Source: CAWBLP01 sp963789495
GTDB taxonomy: Bacteria > Pseudomonadota > Alphaproteobacteria > Acetobacterales > Acetobacteraceae
Assembly: GCA_963789495.1 (NCBI GenBank)
Contig: CAWBLP010000007.1
Location: 62,001 to 126,000, forward strand
Direction of reading: 5' to 3'
DNA length: 64,000 nucleotides
Shown here: piece after piece, positions 8,423 through 17,867 of the stretch
Numbering within the stretch: the stretch's first letter is position 1
Layout: every line of letters begins with the position of its first letter
Made by a program: the position numbers and the translations under genes
Notes under the pieces: model-generated
The model's database searches: none
Seen by the model: only the letters and a program-made list of their open reading frames with translations
Told to the model about the DNA's origin: nothing

Positions 8423-9391
8423 AGGATGCAGGCCGACTTGTGGCCAGGCGCGATCTCGCGCAACGGCGGCGGCGCGCTGCGGCAGGCATCGCTCACCAAT
8501 TCACACCGATCGGCAAAACGGCATCCCGACGGTGGATGCAGCAAACTCGGCACGGTGCCGGGGATCTGCGTCAGCCGCGTGCGTCGGCTGCGCTGCAGGT
8601 CCATCCGCGGGATCGAGCGGATCAGCCCCTGCGTGTAAGGATGATGCGGATCCGCGAACAAGGCCCGTACCGGCGCTTCCTCCACCACCTTGCCGGCATA
8701 CATCACCACAACGCGCTGCGCATTCTCCGCCACCACGCCCATCGCGTGCGTGATCAGCATCACCGCCATGCCCAGCCGCGCCTTCATGTCCACCAGCAGA
8801 TCGAGAATCTGCGCCTGGATGGTGACATCGAGTGCCGTGGTCGGCTCGTCGGCGATCAGCAGTTGCGGCTTGCAGGCAAGCGCCATCGCGATCATGGCGC
8901 GCTGGCGCATGCCGCCGGAGAACTGATGCGGATAGTCGTGAACGCGCCGTTCCGCGTTGGGGATCTGCACCAGGCGCAACATCTCCACCGCGGCCTCGTC
9001 TGCGGCCTTGTGCGACATCTTCTCGTGCACCCGCAGCAATTCACCGATCTGATCACCGACCGAATAGACCGGATTGAGCGAGGTCATCGGCTCCTGGAAC
9101 ACCATCGCGATTTCTTTGGCGCGAATGCTGTCCATGTCGGCCGACGATAGCGGAACCAGGTCGCGCCCCTTCCAAAGGATCTGGCCCGACTCGAACCGGC
9201 CCGGCGGCATGTCGATCAGCTTCAATACACTGCGCGCCGTCACCGTCTTGCCGCAGCCGGATTCCCCGACCACGGCCAATGTCTCGCCGCGCCTGACCGA
9301 AAGATCGACGCCATCGACCGCGCGCACCATGCCATCATCGGGTACTGAACCAGGTCTTAAGGTTCCGGATTTCCAGCAGCGTCTCGGTCAT
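8419..9391 (-). pseudogene. oligopeptide-type ABC transporter ATPase (OppD/DppD-like), frameshifted near its 5' end
   Basis: The main frame (8419-9330) has Walker A GESGCGKT, the Q-loop FQEPMTSLNP, signature SGGMRQR, Walker B LLIADEPTTALD and the CRFADRC tail. The expected N-terminus, MTETLLEIRNLKTWFST, is encoded from an ATG at 9391 but in a different frame, ending at a stop after FSTR. One surplus base in the GGG run at 9340-9342 explains this; removing it joins FST to DDGMVRAVDGV. Starting at the internal Met (9330) would lose the first beta strand. So this is either a sequencing indel or a disabled gene. The other four transporter genes are intact. Confidence 0.85.
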
Positions 9392-9405
9392 GCGATTGGC
9401 CGCGG

Positions 9406-10359
9406 TCAGATGACGCGGCGCGGATCGAGCGCATCGCGCAATCCATCGCCGATGAAATTGATCGAGAGTACCGCTAGGAAGATCGCAAGCCCGGGGAACA
9501 GCGCCCAATGCGGCGCAATATCCAGATAGTCCTTGGCATCGAACAACACCCGCCCCCAGCTCGGCACGTCCGGCGGAAATCCCAGTCCCAGAAAGGAAAG
9601 TGTCGATTCAGCGATGATCGCGTTGGCAACCTCGATGGTGCCGGCGACGATCACCGGACCCACCGCATTGGGCAGGATGTGCCGCACCATCAGGCGGATG
9701 CGGGATGCGCCAAGCGCACGGGCGGCCTCGACAAATTCCTTCTCGCGCAACGACAGGAACTGCGCGCGTACCAGCCGCGCGACCGGCATCCAGCGCAGCC
9801 CGCCGATCACCACGACGATCAGCACGAACACCCCGCCCTGGGTGCCCAGCGCCGCCTTCAGCGCCGGGCGGAACAGGTAGATCACCAGCAGCAACAGCGG
9901 TAGCTGCGGCAGCGACAGGAACATGTCGGTGACCCACATCAGCGCGGCGTCGATCCAGCCGCTCGCCATGCCGGAGATCGCGCCGAGCACGACGCCGACG
10001 ACGACCGCGACGAACATGGCGGCGAGGCCGACGGCGAGCGAGATCCGCCCGCCGTAGATCAGCCGGGCCAGCAGATCGCGTCCCAGATCGTCGGTACCCA
10101 GCGGATGCGCCCAGGATGGGCCTTGCAGCGCCGCGCCAAAGTCGATCGCATCGATGGCGGGTTGCCAGATCAGTGGTCCGATCAGGATGGCGAGGGTCAT
10201 CAGGCCGAGCACCAGCAGGCTCGCCACCGCGAGGCGGTGCTTGCGGAAGCGCCGCCACGCCTCACGGCTCGGCGACATCGGTGGCATGGCGCGCAGCACC
10301 GCCGGGCCGGCCGGCGCGGCGACCTCAGCGGAATGCGATGCGGGGATCGAGCCAGACAT
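9406..10359 (-). CDS. ABC transporter permease (OppC/DppC-like)
   Basis: This 317-residue inner-membrane permease has an N-terminal membrane segment (LAVASLLVLGLMTLAILIG), then HPLGTDDLGRDLLARLIYG. Further membrane segments and the EAARALGASRIRLMVRHILPN loop follow; the loop matches the EAA motif that contacts the ATPases. The C-terminal ALDPRR is typical of OppC. The start at 10359 overlaps the OppB-like gene by 35 bases; a Met at 10287 is an alternative. Confidence 0.92.
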   Translation of the reverse strand: MSGSIPASHSAEVAAPAGPAVLRAMPPMSPSREAWRRFRKHRLAVASLLVLGLMTLAILIGPLIWQPAIDAIDFGAALQGPSWAHPLGTDDLGRDLLARLIYGGRISLAVGLAAMFVAVVVGVVLGAISGMASGWIDAALMWVTDMFLSLPQLPLLLLVIYLFRPALKAALGTQGGVFVLIVVVIGGLRWMPVARLVRAQFLSLREKEFVEAARALGASRIRLMVRHILPNAVGPVIVAGTIEVANAIIAESTLSFLGLGFPPDVPSWGRVLFDAKDYLDIAPHWALFPGLAIFLAVLSINFIGDGLRDALDPRRVI

Positions 10360-11287
10360 ACAGAAGATCTGCCACCAGGTTGAATACGACGACGAGGCAG
10401 GCGAACACGAAGGTGACGCCCATCACCACGGGCGTATCGTTGGCCAGGATGGCGTCGATCAGCAGCGAACCGATGCCGGGGACGCGGAAGATCTGCTCGG
10501 TGATGATCGCGCCGCCGAATACGATTGGCAGTTGCACAGCGACCAGGGTCACCACGGGTATCAGCCCGTTGCGCACGATGTGTTTGACTAGCACGCGGCG
10601 GGCGCCGATGCCTTTGGAGCGCGCCGTCGTCACGTAGTCGAGCTTGGTCACGTCGAGCATCGAGGAGCGCACGTAGCGCACCAGCGACGCGCCCTGGAAC
10701 AGGCCGAGCACCAGCACGGGCATAATGGTCTGGCGGAGTTCCGCCCACCACCAGTCGAGCCCGCTCGCATGCAGGTCGGACCGATATACGAAGGGCAGCC
10801 AGTCGAGCTGCACGCTGAACACCAGGATCATCAGCAGCCCGGTGAAGAAGGTCGGCAATGAGAAGCCGACGAAGGCCAGCGTGTTGGCCACCTGGTCGAA
10901 CATCGAGTACGGGCGGATCGCTGCCAGCACGCCCACCGGCAGCGCCACCACGATCGCCAGCAACTGCGCCGAACCCAGCACCGCAACCGTGACCGGCAGG
11001 CGCTGCATGATCAGCGTCGAGACGCCCATGTGGCTGGCGAACGAAAATCCCCAGTCGCCCTGCAGCATCGCGACCAGCCAATGCACGTAACGCAGCCAGA
11101 TCGGATCATCGAGCCCGAACTTGGCGCGCAGCGCCGCCTGCACGGCCGGCGGCACATTCGGGTTGGTGGTGAGTTCGCCGAACGGATCGCCCGGCGCCAG
11201 CGCCAGCACCGTGAACAGCACGACGCTGATCGCCAGCAGGCTGGGAATCGCCAGCAGCAGCCGGCGGACTATGTAGGCGCGGGACAT
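10325..11287 (-). CDS. ABC transporter permease (OppB/DppB-like)
   Basis: This 320-residue inner-membrane permease begins MSRAYIVRRLLLAIPSL, the usual first membrane helix of OppB proteins. It has the GDPFG periplasmic segment, several hydrophobic segments, and the EAA-like loop YVTTARSKGIGARRVLVKH near residue 215. The ATG at 11287 was preferred over a GTG six bases upstream. It is the second gene of the transporter operon, about 75 bases after the binding-protein gene. Confidence 0.92.
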   Translation of the reverse strand: MSRAYIVRRLLLAIPSLLAISVVLFTVLALAPGDPFGELTTNPNVPPAVQAALRAKFGLDDPIWLRYVHWLVAMLQGDWGFSFASHMGVSTLIMQRLPVTVAVLGSAQLLAIVVALPVGVLAAIRPYSMFDQVANTLAFVGFSLPTFFTGLLMILVFSVQLDWLPFVYRSDLHASGLDWWWAELRQTIMPVLVLGLFQGASLVRYVRSSMLDVTKLDYVTTARSKGIGARRVLVKHIVRNGLIPVVTLVAVQLPIVFGGAIITEQIFRVPGIGSLLIDAILANDTPVVMGVTFVFACLVVVFNLVADLLYVWLDPRIAFR

Positions 11288-11362
11288 CTGCACGCCTGCT
11301 GGGAACCTGCCACCGGTCTGGTCCTGCGGTGCGGTGGCCCTTGGATCGCCGGCATGTCGGGA

Positions 11363-13162
11363 CTAGGCGTTGGTGTCCCGATACCAGTTGGCCACATCGC
11401 AGGTGTCGTTGTCCCAGCCGGTGCGCGGCGGCATCTTCAGCGTGTTCGACACGCCGGCGACACCCATGCGGAAGGTAAGCGGAATTACGACGATGTTCTT
11501 GATCACCAGGTCGTTGAGCTGGATCATCAAGGCGGCCCGCTTCACCGGGTCGAGCTCGGTCTCGGACTCGGCATAGATCCGGTCATATTCGGGGTTCTGC
11601 CAGCGGGTGATGTTACGTCCCTGCCACTTGTTCTCCTTGCTGGCGGCCTGCGAGGACAGGAATGCCTCCAGCCAGCGGCCAGGGTCCGGGCGTCCCGGAT
11701 TGGTCGTGTACATCTGCAGGTCGGCGTAGAACTTCGTGTAGGTGTTTGGGTTGCCCACGTCGGAGGAGAAGAACACCGAGGCGAGCACGGTCTTCAGTTC
11801 CAGCTCGATGCCCGCCTTCTGGCAGGCGTGCTTGATGATCTCCTGCGTCTTCTGGCGCGGCTGGTTGATCGAGGTCTGGAACACGTATTTCAGTTGCTTG
11901 CCGTCTTTCGCGCGAATCCCGTCAGGACCCGGCTTCCAGCCAGCCTTGTCGAGGACGGCGATCGCCTTGTCGACGTTGAATTCCCAGCTCGTGTTCTTCG
12001 ACACGAAGCGTGATGGACCGTTGACGAAGTTGGCCGTCGTCTTGCCGGTGCGGCCGTAGATGAACTTCTGCATCGACTCCTTGTCCATCAGCAGCGAGAG
12101 CGCCTCGCGCACTGCCGGATCGGTCAGGGTCGGATGCTTGGTCTTCAGGCTGGACCGCTCGCCGTCCACTTCCTTGTTGGGATCGGTGTAGTTGAGCTGG
12201 AGATGCTCGATGCTGGAGCCGGCGAAGATATCGACCCGTCCCTTGCCGCCGTCTTCCAGCCGCTTCAGCACTTGGTCCTCGACCTGCAGGTTCCAGGCGT
12301 AATCGTATTCGCCGGTCTGCAGCACCGCGCGGGCCGCGGATACCGCCTCGCCGCCGCCCTTCATTTCGATCGTGTCGAAATACGGCTGGTTCGGCTGATG
12401 GTAGTCCGGATTGAGCACGCCGGAGACCAGGTCGCCCGGGCGGAATTCCTTGAACTTGTAAGGGCCGGTGCCCACCGGGCTGAGGTTCGCCGGCGCCTCG
12501 CGTGACTTTGCGCCGATGAACGGCTCGAAGATGTGCTTGGGAATGATCATGCCGTAGGCGCCGACAAACGCTTCCGCCCAGAACGGGGTCGGCTTGCTGA
12601 ACACCACCTTCACGGTGTGATCGTCGATCTTCTCCACCTTCACCGCGCTGTAGGTGCCGGTGGTGACCGCCGCCGTCTGCGGATTGCTGGCGAATTCCCA
12701 GTTGAACACGACATCATCCGCGGTGAACGGCTTGCCGTCGTGCCACTTCACGCCCTGCTTCAATTTCCAGATCACCGACTTGCCGTCGGCGGCCAGTGAG
12801 CCGTTCTCGCGGCTGGGCGCTTCGGCCGCCAGCACCGGGATCAGATTGCCGTCCGCATCCCAGATCGCGAGCGGCTCGTAGAACAGATACGACCCGTCCT
12901 GATCCTTGGTGCCGACGGCAAAATGCGGGTTGAGCAGGGTCGGCCCCTGCCACCACAACAGTTTCAGCGGCCCGCCGCCGCCCCGCTTGGTCGGCTTGTA
13001 GCTGTAGTTCGGCTGCGCCATCGCCACCCCGCCATAGGCGAGAAGCTGCGTCGCCATCGGCGCGGTGAGGCCCCATAGCGCCACACGTCGGATGAAGCCG
13101 CGCCGTGACAGGCGACCTTGCCGCACCCGGTCAATCATTCCCTGCAGATCGCCTACGCTCAT
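11363..13162 (-). CDS. periplasmic solute-binding protein, family 5 (oligopeptide type), Tat-exported
   Basis: The protein has 599 residues. A twin-arginine signal lies near residues 18-50 (SRRGFIRRVALWGL, with an AMA-type end near AYGGVAMAQ). The mature domain has WHDGKPFTADDVVFNWEF and PVGTGPYKFKEF, signatures of family 5 extracytoplasmic binding proteins. It delivers substrate to the downstream permeases and ATPases. I chose the ATG at 13162, preceded by GGGGAGA; an earlier in-frame start adds an unlikely 34-residue leader. Confidence 0.9.
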   Translation of the reverse strand: MSVGDLQGMIDRVRQGRLSRRGFIRRVALWGLTAPMATQLLAYGGVAMAQPNYSYKPTKRGGGGPLKLLWWQGPTLLNPHFAVGTKDQDGSYLFYEPLAIWDADGNLIPVLAAEAPSRENGSLAADGKSVIWKLKQGVKWHDGKPFTADDVVFNWEFASNPQTAAVTTGTYSAVKVEKIDDHTVKVVFSKPTPFWAEAFVGAYGMIIPKHIFEPFIGAKSREAPANLSPVGTGPYKFKEFRPGDLVSGVLNPDYHQPNQPYFDTIEMKGGGEAVSAARAVLQTGEYDYAWNLQVEDQVLKRLEDGGKGRVDIFAGSSIEHLQLNYTDPNKEVDGERSSLKTKHPTLTDPAVREALSLLMDKESMQKFIYGRTGKTTANFVNGPSRFVSKNTSWEFNVDKAIAVLDKAGWKPGPDGIRAKDGKQLKYVFQTSINQPRQKTQEIIKHACQKAGIELELKTVLASVFFSSDVGNPNTYTKFYADLQMYTTNPGRPDPGRWLEAFLSSQAASKENKWQGRNITRWQNPEYDRIYAESETELDPVKRAALMIQLNDLVIKNIVVIPLTFRMGVAGVSNTLKMPPRTGWDNDTCDVANWYRDTNA

Positions 13163-13562
13163 CTGTGGTCTCCCCGAACCCGTGGCGCCGGCGCCCACGT
13201 CAACGAGGCGCTTGCGGCAGTCTCCCTGGGCAGCAAAAGCAACAGACCTGCGCGTTGCGGTCAAGTCTCATCTGCGCAATGTGCATTACTTATCGGCTGA
13301 ATCGCCATTGCTTTGACATAAGAAGCGTCGGGTGACTCCGCCGTTACGACCTCGGCCAACCCGGCAGCCGGTCCAACGCCCCCGGCGCGTCCGTGGCAGC
13401 CCGCCAGCGATGCGGCACGACCCAACGGCCGCGCTGCCGGGGGCCACACCGGCCGACAGCAGCACGAGGCGTCCTGACCGGATGACGGGCTGACGGCACG
13501 CCCTGAACGCACGCTTGCCGCCACCCTACCCAGACGCCATCTTCGCGGCGGGAGACCTTGCC
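13163..13562. other. divergent intergenic region between the transporter and glc operons
   Basis: About 400 bases separate the binding-protein gene (minus) from glcD (plus) and should hold both promoters. A less GC-rich patch lies at about 13260-13330 and includes a TTGACA hexamer near 13314. I see no convincing -10 box at the right spacing and no coding signal. Confidence 0.4.
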
Positions 13563-15003
13563 ATGATCCAGTTGCCGGAACCCAAGCAGGACGTGCTCGA
13601 CCGCCGCGACGCCATCATCGCCGGCCTGCGCGCGCTGCTGCCCGAGGACGCGGTGATCGCCGAACCGATCCGCATGAAGCCGTACGAAACCGACGGACTG
13701 CCTGCCTATCGGCAGTTGCCGCTCGCGGTCGTCCTGCCGCAGACCACCGAGCAGGTGGCCGCCGTGATGCGCCACTGCCACGCCAATGGCGTGCGGGTGG
13801 TCCCACGTGGCGCCGGCACCTCGCTGTCCGGCGGCGCCCTGCCGCTGGCCGACGCGGTGGTGGTCGGGCTGATGCGGATGAACCGCATCCTGGATATCGA
13901 CTACGCCGACCGCTGCGCCACCGTGCAGGCCGGGGTGACCAATATCGGCATCACCAATGCGGTCGCCGCCCGCGGCTTCTTCTACGCGCCCGACCCGTCG
14001 TCCCAGCTCGCCTGCATGATTGGCGGCAACGTCAACATGAACTCCGGCGGCGCCCATTGCCTGAAATACGGCGTCACCGCCAACAACCTGCTTGGCCTCA
14101 AGATCGTCACCGTCGACGGCGAAATCCTCACCATCGGCGGCGCCCATCTCGATGCCGCCGGTTACGACTGGCTCGGGTTGCTGACCGGCAGCGAGGGCAT
14201 GCTGGCGGTGGTTACCGAAGTCACCGTGCGCATCCTGCGCGGCCCGGAAGGGGCACGCGCCATGCTGGCGGCGTTCCGCTCCAATGAGGTGGCGGGCGCC
14301 TGTGTCGACTCCATCATCTCCTCCGGCATCATTCCGGTGGCATTGGAATTCATGGACCGCCCGGCGATCCACGCCTGCGAGGCGTTCGCCCATGCCGGCT
14401 ATCCGCTGGATGCCGAGGCGATGCTGATCATCGAGGTGGAGGGCAGCGCTGAGGAGCAGGACGACCTGCTGGCCCGGATTCGTGCCATCTGCGAGAAGCA
14501 TGACCCGATCAGCCTTAGAAGTCTCGCAGTCGGCGGAGGAATCGCTGGCAATCTGGAAGGGCCGCAAGGGCGCGTTCGGCGCGATCGGGCGCATCAGCCC
14601 TGACTATCTTTGCATGGACGGCACCATCCCCACCTCGCAACTGCCGCATGTGCTGCGCCGCATCCAGGAGATGTCGGATGCCTATGGGCTGAAGGTTGCC
14701 AACATTTTCCATGCCGGCGATGGCAACCTGCATCCGCTGATCATGTTCGACGCCAACGACCCGGCCAGTTTTCACGGCGCGGAGGAATTCGGCGCCGATA
14801 TCCTGAAGCTCTGCGTCGAGGTCGGCGGCTGCCTCACCGGCGAGCACGGCGTTGGCGTGGAAAAGCGGGAGCTGATGCCGGTGCAGTTCTCGCCCGAGGA
14901 ACTGGAGCAGCAGCGTCGGATCAAGGCTGCGTTCGATCCCGGCTGGCTGTTGAACCCCCACAAGGTGTTTCCCCTGGCGCCGGTTGGGAGCGGTTCGGCT
15001 TGA
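13563..15003 (+). pseudogene. glcD: glycolate oxidase FAD subunit GlcD, one internal frameshift
   Basis: The first part (13563 to about 14515) has the FAD-binding block VVPRGAGTSLSGGALP and IGGNVNMNSGGAHCLKYGVT. The second part, in the next frame to 15003, has WKGRKGAFGAIGRISPDYLCMDGTIP, FHAGDGNLHPL and GGCLTGEHGVGVEKR, the C-terminal half of the same enzyme. One surplus base at the TT of 14515-14516 restores HDPISLEVSQSAEES and gives about 479 residues, the normal GlcD size. GlcD oxidises glycolate (or D-lactate) to the 2-oxo acid with GlcE and GlcF. glcE and glcF are intact, so a sequencing indel is plausible. The ATG at 13563 is chosen over 13515. Confidence 0.9.
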
Positions 15004-16238
15004 GCCTGCCGCAGGCATCGTCCTCGGCCCTGCACCCGCGGGCGTCCGACTCGACCGAGACCGCCATTGCTGCGGCCGTGGCGGATGCCGCCGGCGCGGC
15101 CGAACCGATGCTGATCTGCGGCAATGGCACTAAGCAGGGGATGCTGCGGCCGGTCCAGGCGGCGCGCAGCCTGTCTACCCGCGATCATACCGGCATTACG
15201 CTGTACGCTCCAAAGGAGCTGATCCTGTCGGCCCGCGCCGGCACCACGCTGGCCGAGGTCGAGGCAGTCCTGGCCGAACATGGTCAGCACCTGATCGGCG
15301 AGCCTCCCGACCTGGCCGCTCTGCTCGGCGGTCCCGACCGACCGCAAACCATCGGCGGCGTGGTCGCCACCAACCTGTCCGGGCCTCGCCGCGTCGCCTG
15401 GGGAGCGATGCGCGACCATGTAATGGGGGTGCGGGCGGTGACCGGCTGGGGGGAGGTGATCCACTCCGGCGGCCGCGTGTTGAAGAACGTCACCGGGCTC
15501 GATCTGTGCAAGCTGCTCACCGGCAGCCACGGAACCCTGGCGGTGATCACCGAGGTGACGCTGAAAGTGCTGCCGGCACCGGAGGCGGTTGGCACCCTGG
15601 TGCTGCCAGGATTGGACCCGGTCGCCGGCGTGTCGGCCCTGTCGGCAGCGCTTGGCTCGCCATACGGGGTCTCGGGTGCCGCCTGGCTGCCCGCGGAGGC
15701 CGCCGCGCGCGTACCGGCCTTGTCGGGTCTTGGCCAGTCGGTGGCGCTGATCCGCATCGAGGATTTTGCCCGCTCGGTGAGCTACCGGACCGAGAGGCTG
15801 CAGCAAGCGATCGGCATGCCAGGTGCCGCGCTGCTGGATGACGCGACGTCGCGCGATGTCTGGCGGGCGGTGCGCGATGTGAGGCCTTTGAGCCTCGAAC
15901 CGGGGGATGCGGTGTGGCGCGTGTCAGTGCGGCCATCCGCCGGACCGGCGATGTTGCGTGCCGCGCAAGCGGCCGGGGCGCGGGGCTATCTGGACTGGGG
16001 TGGCGGCCTGCTGTGGCTGGCCGGTTCGGCCTCGGTTGCCACCCATGAGGCGATGATGGCCGCGGTGCGCGCCGCCGCCGGCGTGTGGACGCTTATGCGG
16101 GCACCGGAGCCGTTGCGCGCAGCGGTGCCGGTGGTGTCGCCCGAGCCGGAACCACTTGCCCGCATCACCAGGCGCGTCAAGGCGGCGCTCGATCCGCGCG
16201 GAGTGTTGAACCCCGGCCGCATCTACGCGGGGCTGTGA
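15000..16238 (+). CDS. glcE: glycolate oxidase FAD-binding subunit GlcE
   Basis: The protein has 412 residues. It has GNGTKQGML, ELILSARAGTTLAEVEAVLAEHGQ, TIGGVVATNLSGPRRVAWGAMRDHVMG and RVLKNVTGLDLCKLLTGSHGTLAVITEVTLKVLP, the hallmark FAD-domain blocks of GlcE. It ends GVLNPGRIYAGL. The start is a TTG at 15000 overlapping the glcD stop (TTGA); no nearer ATG would keep the full N-terminus. GlcE forms the oxidase with GlcD and the iron-sulfur subunit GlcF. Confidence 0.92.
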   Translation: MSLPQASSSALHPRASDSTETAIAAAVADAAGAAEPMLICGNGTKQGMLRPVQAARSLSTRDHTGITLYAPKELILSARAGTTLAEVEAVLAEHGQHLIGEPPDLAALLGGPDRPQTIGGVVATNLSGPRRVAWGAMRDHVMGVRAVTGWGEVIHSGGRVLKNVTGLDLCKLLTGSHGTLAVITEVTLKVLPAPEAVGTLVLPGLDPVAGVSALSAALGSPYGVSGAAWLPAEAAARVPALSGLGQSVALIRIEDFARSVSYRTERLQQAIGMPGAALLDDATSRDVWRAVRDVRPLSLEPGDAVWRVSVRPSAGPAMLRAAQAAGARGYLDWGGGLLWLAGSASVATHEAMMAAVRAAAGVWTLMRAPEPLRAAVPVVSPEPEPLARITRRVKAALDPRGVLNPGRIYAGL

Positions 16239-16519
16239 TGGTCATTCCCAACGCGGTTGTCGTCCCGCTATTCCTCGTGACGTTCGTGCTCGCCTGCTAC
16301 CAGTATTACTGCGTCAACCCAAAACGTCGCATGCTCAACTTCCGGTTCGGCCTGATGGTGGCCGGTATTGTCGGCGGCTTCAGCTATCCGCTGGTGCGGT
16401 TTCAACTCAGTGGCCATCCCAGCCGGCAACTGGTGTCTTTCATCTACCTTGCGGTGGCCTTGTTCTGCGTCAGCGCAGCCTATTTCCTGTTACGGCGCAT
16501 GCCCGCGCGAGAGACCTGA
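16238..16519 (+). CDS. small membrane protein inserted in the glc operon
   Basis: This 93-residue protein has three predicted membrane segments: about residues 6-20 (VVPLFLVTFVLAC), 38-52 (LMVAGIVGGFSYPLV) and 66-84 (SFIYLAVALFCVSAAYFLL). They are separated by short basic loops (NPKRRMLNFR). The ATG at 16238 overlaps the glcE stop, and seven bases separate its stop from glcF. That makes translational coupling likely. I do not recognise a family. It could help anchor the glycolate oxidase at the membrane, which is inference from position. Confidence 0.8.
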   Translation: MVIPNAVVVPLFLVTFVLACYQYYCVNPKRRMLNFRFGLMVAGIVGGFSYPLVRFQLSGHPSRQLVSFIYLAVALFCVSAAYFLLRRMPARET

Positions 16520-16526
16520 CCGAGCG

Positions 16527-17867
16527 ATGCAGACCAACTTTACCGCCGACCAACTGCGCGACCCGGATACGGCATCTTCCAACCAGGTGTTGCGGACCTG
16601 CGTGCATTGCGGCTTCTGCACCGCGACCTGCCCGACCTTCGTGCTGCTGGGCGATGAGTTGGACAGTCCGCGCGGACGCATCTACCTCATCAAGGACATG
16701 CTGGAGACGGGCCGCCCCGCCACCGAGGAGGTGGTGCGGCATGTCGATCGCTGCCTGTCCTGCCTCGCCTGCATGACCACCTGCCCGTCCGGCGTGAACT
16801 ACATGCATCTGGTGGATCACGCGCGCCACTACATCGAACAGACCTATCGCCGCCCCTGGCACGAGCGCCTGCTGCGCAGCGTGCTCGGCGCGGTCCTGCC
16901 ACGGCCCGGCCTGTTTCGCCTGGCCCTGTTCGGCGCCCGGCTGGGGCGGCCGTTCGCCGGATTGCTCCCCGGGTCGGGTATGCTGGCGCGTCGGCTGCGT
17001 GCCATGTTGTCGCTCGCCCCCGCGCATCTTCCGTCACCTGACCCGGCCGAACGGCCGCAGGTCCATCCCGCACAGGGGGAGCGGCGGGCCCGCGTCGCCC
17101 TGCTTGCCGGTTGCGCGCAGCAGGTGCTGGCGCCGGAGATCAACGCCGCCACTATCCGCCTGCTGACCCGGCTGGGGGTGGAGGTCGTGGTCGCGCCCGA
17201 CGCCGGCTGCTGCGGTGCGCTCAATCACCACATGGGCCAGCACGAAGCGGCGATGGCGCGCGCCCGGGCCAATATCATCGCCTGGAGCCGCGAGCTCAAC
17301 GGCGCCGGGCTGGACGCCGTGGTGATCAATGCCTCCGGTTGCGGTACCACGGTGAAGGATTACGGCTTCATGTTCCGGGCCGAGGCGGACCCGTGGCCGG
17401 GCCAGGCGGAGCGGATCGCCGGACTGACCGTGGATATCTCCGAGTTCCTCACCCGCATCGGCTATCAGCCGACCCACGCCGCAACCGGTCTCACCGTGGC
17501 CTATCATTCCGCCTGCAGCCTGCAGCACGGGCAGCAGATCACCGCCGAACCCAAGGCGCTGCTGGCCCTGGCTGGTTTTCGCGTGGTCGAGCCTGTGGAG
17601 CCGCATTTGTGCTGCGGGTCGGCTGGCACCTACAACCTGCTGCAGCCCGACATCGCGACCCGCCTGCGCGCCCGCAAGCTGGACAATCTGCGCGCCACAG
17701 GCCCGGACCTGGTCGCGGCGGGCAATATCGGCTGCATCACCCAGTTGGCCGGCGGCGGCGTGCCGGTCGTACATACGATCGCGCTGCTCGACTGGATGGC
17801 AGGAGGACCCCGGCCGGCAGCGCTGGCCGGGCTGACGATGTCCTCGCCGCAGACCGCGGCCGCATGA
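16527..17867 (+). CDS. glcF: glycolate oxidase iron-sulfur subunit GlcF
   Basis: The protein has 446 residues. It has two ferredoxin-type CxxCxxCxxxCP clusters (VHCGFCTATCPTF near residue 27, and CLSCLACMTTCPSG near residue 77) for two 4Fe-4S centres. Two cysteine-rich CCG-type blocks (AGCCGAL, and LCCGSAGTY) follow, as in GlcF/HdrD-like subunits. It passes electrons from the flavin subunits to the quinone pool. The ATG at 16527 is the natural start. Its stop overlaps the TPR gene by four bases. Confidence 0.94.
   Translation: MQTNFTADQLRDPDTASSNQVLRTCVHCGFCTATCPTFVLLGDELDSPRGRIYLIKDMLETGRPATEEVVRHVDRCLSCLACMTTCPSGVNYMHLVDHARHYIEQTYRRPWHERLLRSVLGAVLPRPGLFRLALFGARLGRPFAGLLPGSGMLARRLRAMLSLAPAHLPSPDPAERPQVHPAQGERRARVALLAGCAQQVLAPEINAATIRLLTRLGVEVVVAPDAGCCGALNHHMGQHEAAMARARANIIAWSRELNGAGLDAVVINASGCGTTVKDYGFMFRAEADPWPGQAERIAGLTVDISEFLTRIGYQPTHAATGLTVAYHSACSLQHGQQITAEPKALLALAGFRVVEPVEPHLCCGSAGTYNLLQPDIATRLRARKLDNLRATGPDLVAAGNIGCITQLAGGGVPVVHTIALLDWMAGGPRPAALAGLTMSSPQTAAA

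Noticed and set aside
13314..13340. TTGACA hexamer as a glcD promoter
   Set aside because: There is no acceptable -10 box at 16-18 bases spacing.
13344..14594. Long open frame on the minus strand opposite glcD
   Set aside because: It mirrors the GC-rich codon pattern of glcD, is His/Asp/Gly-rich and matches no family.
14610..16238. A 542-residue GlcE beginning inside glcD
   Set aside because: The first 130 residues are shadow sequence; the TTG at 15000 overlaps the glcD stop and gives normal length.
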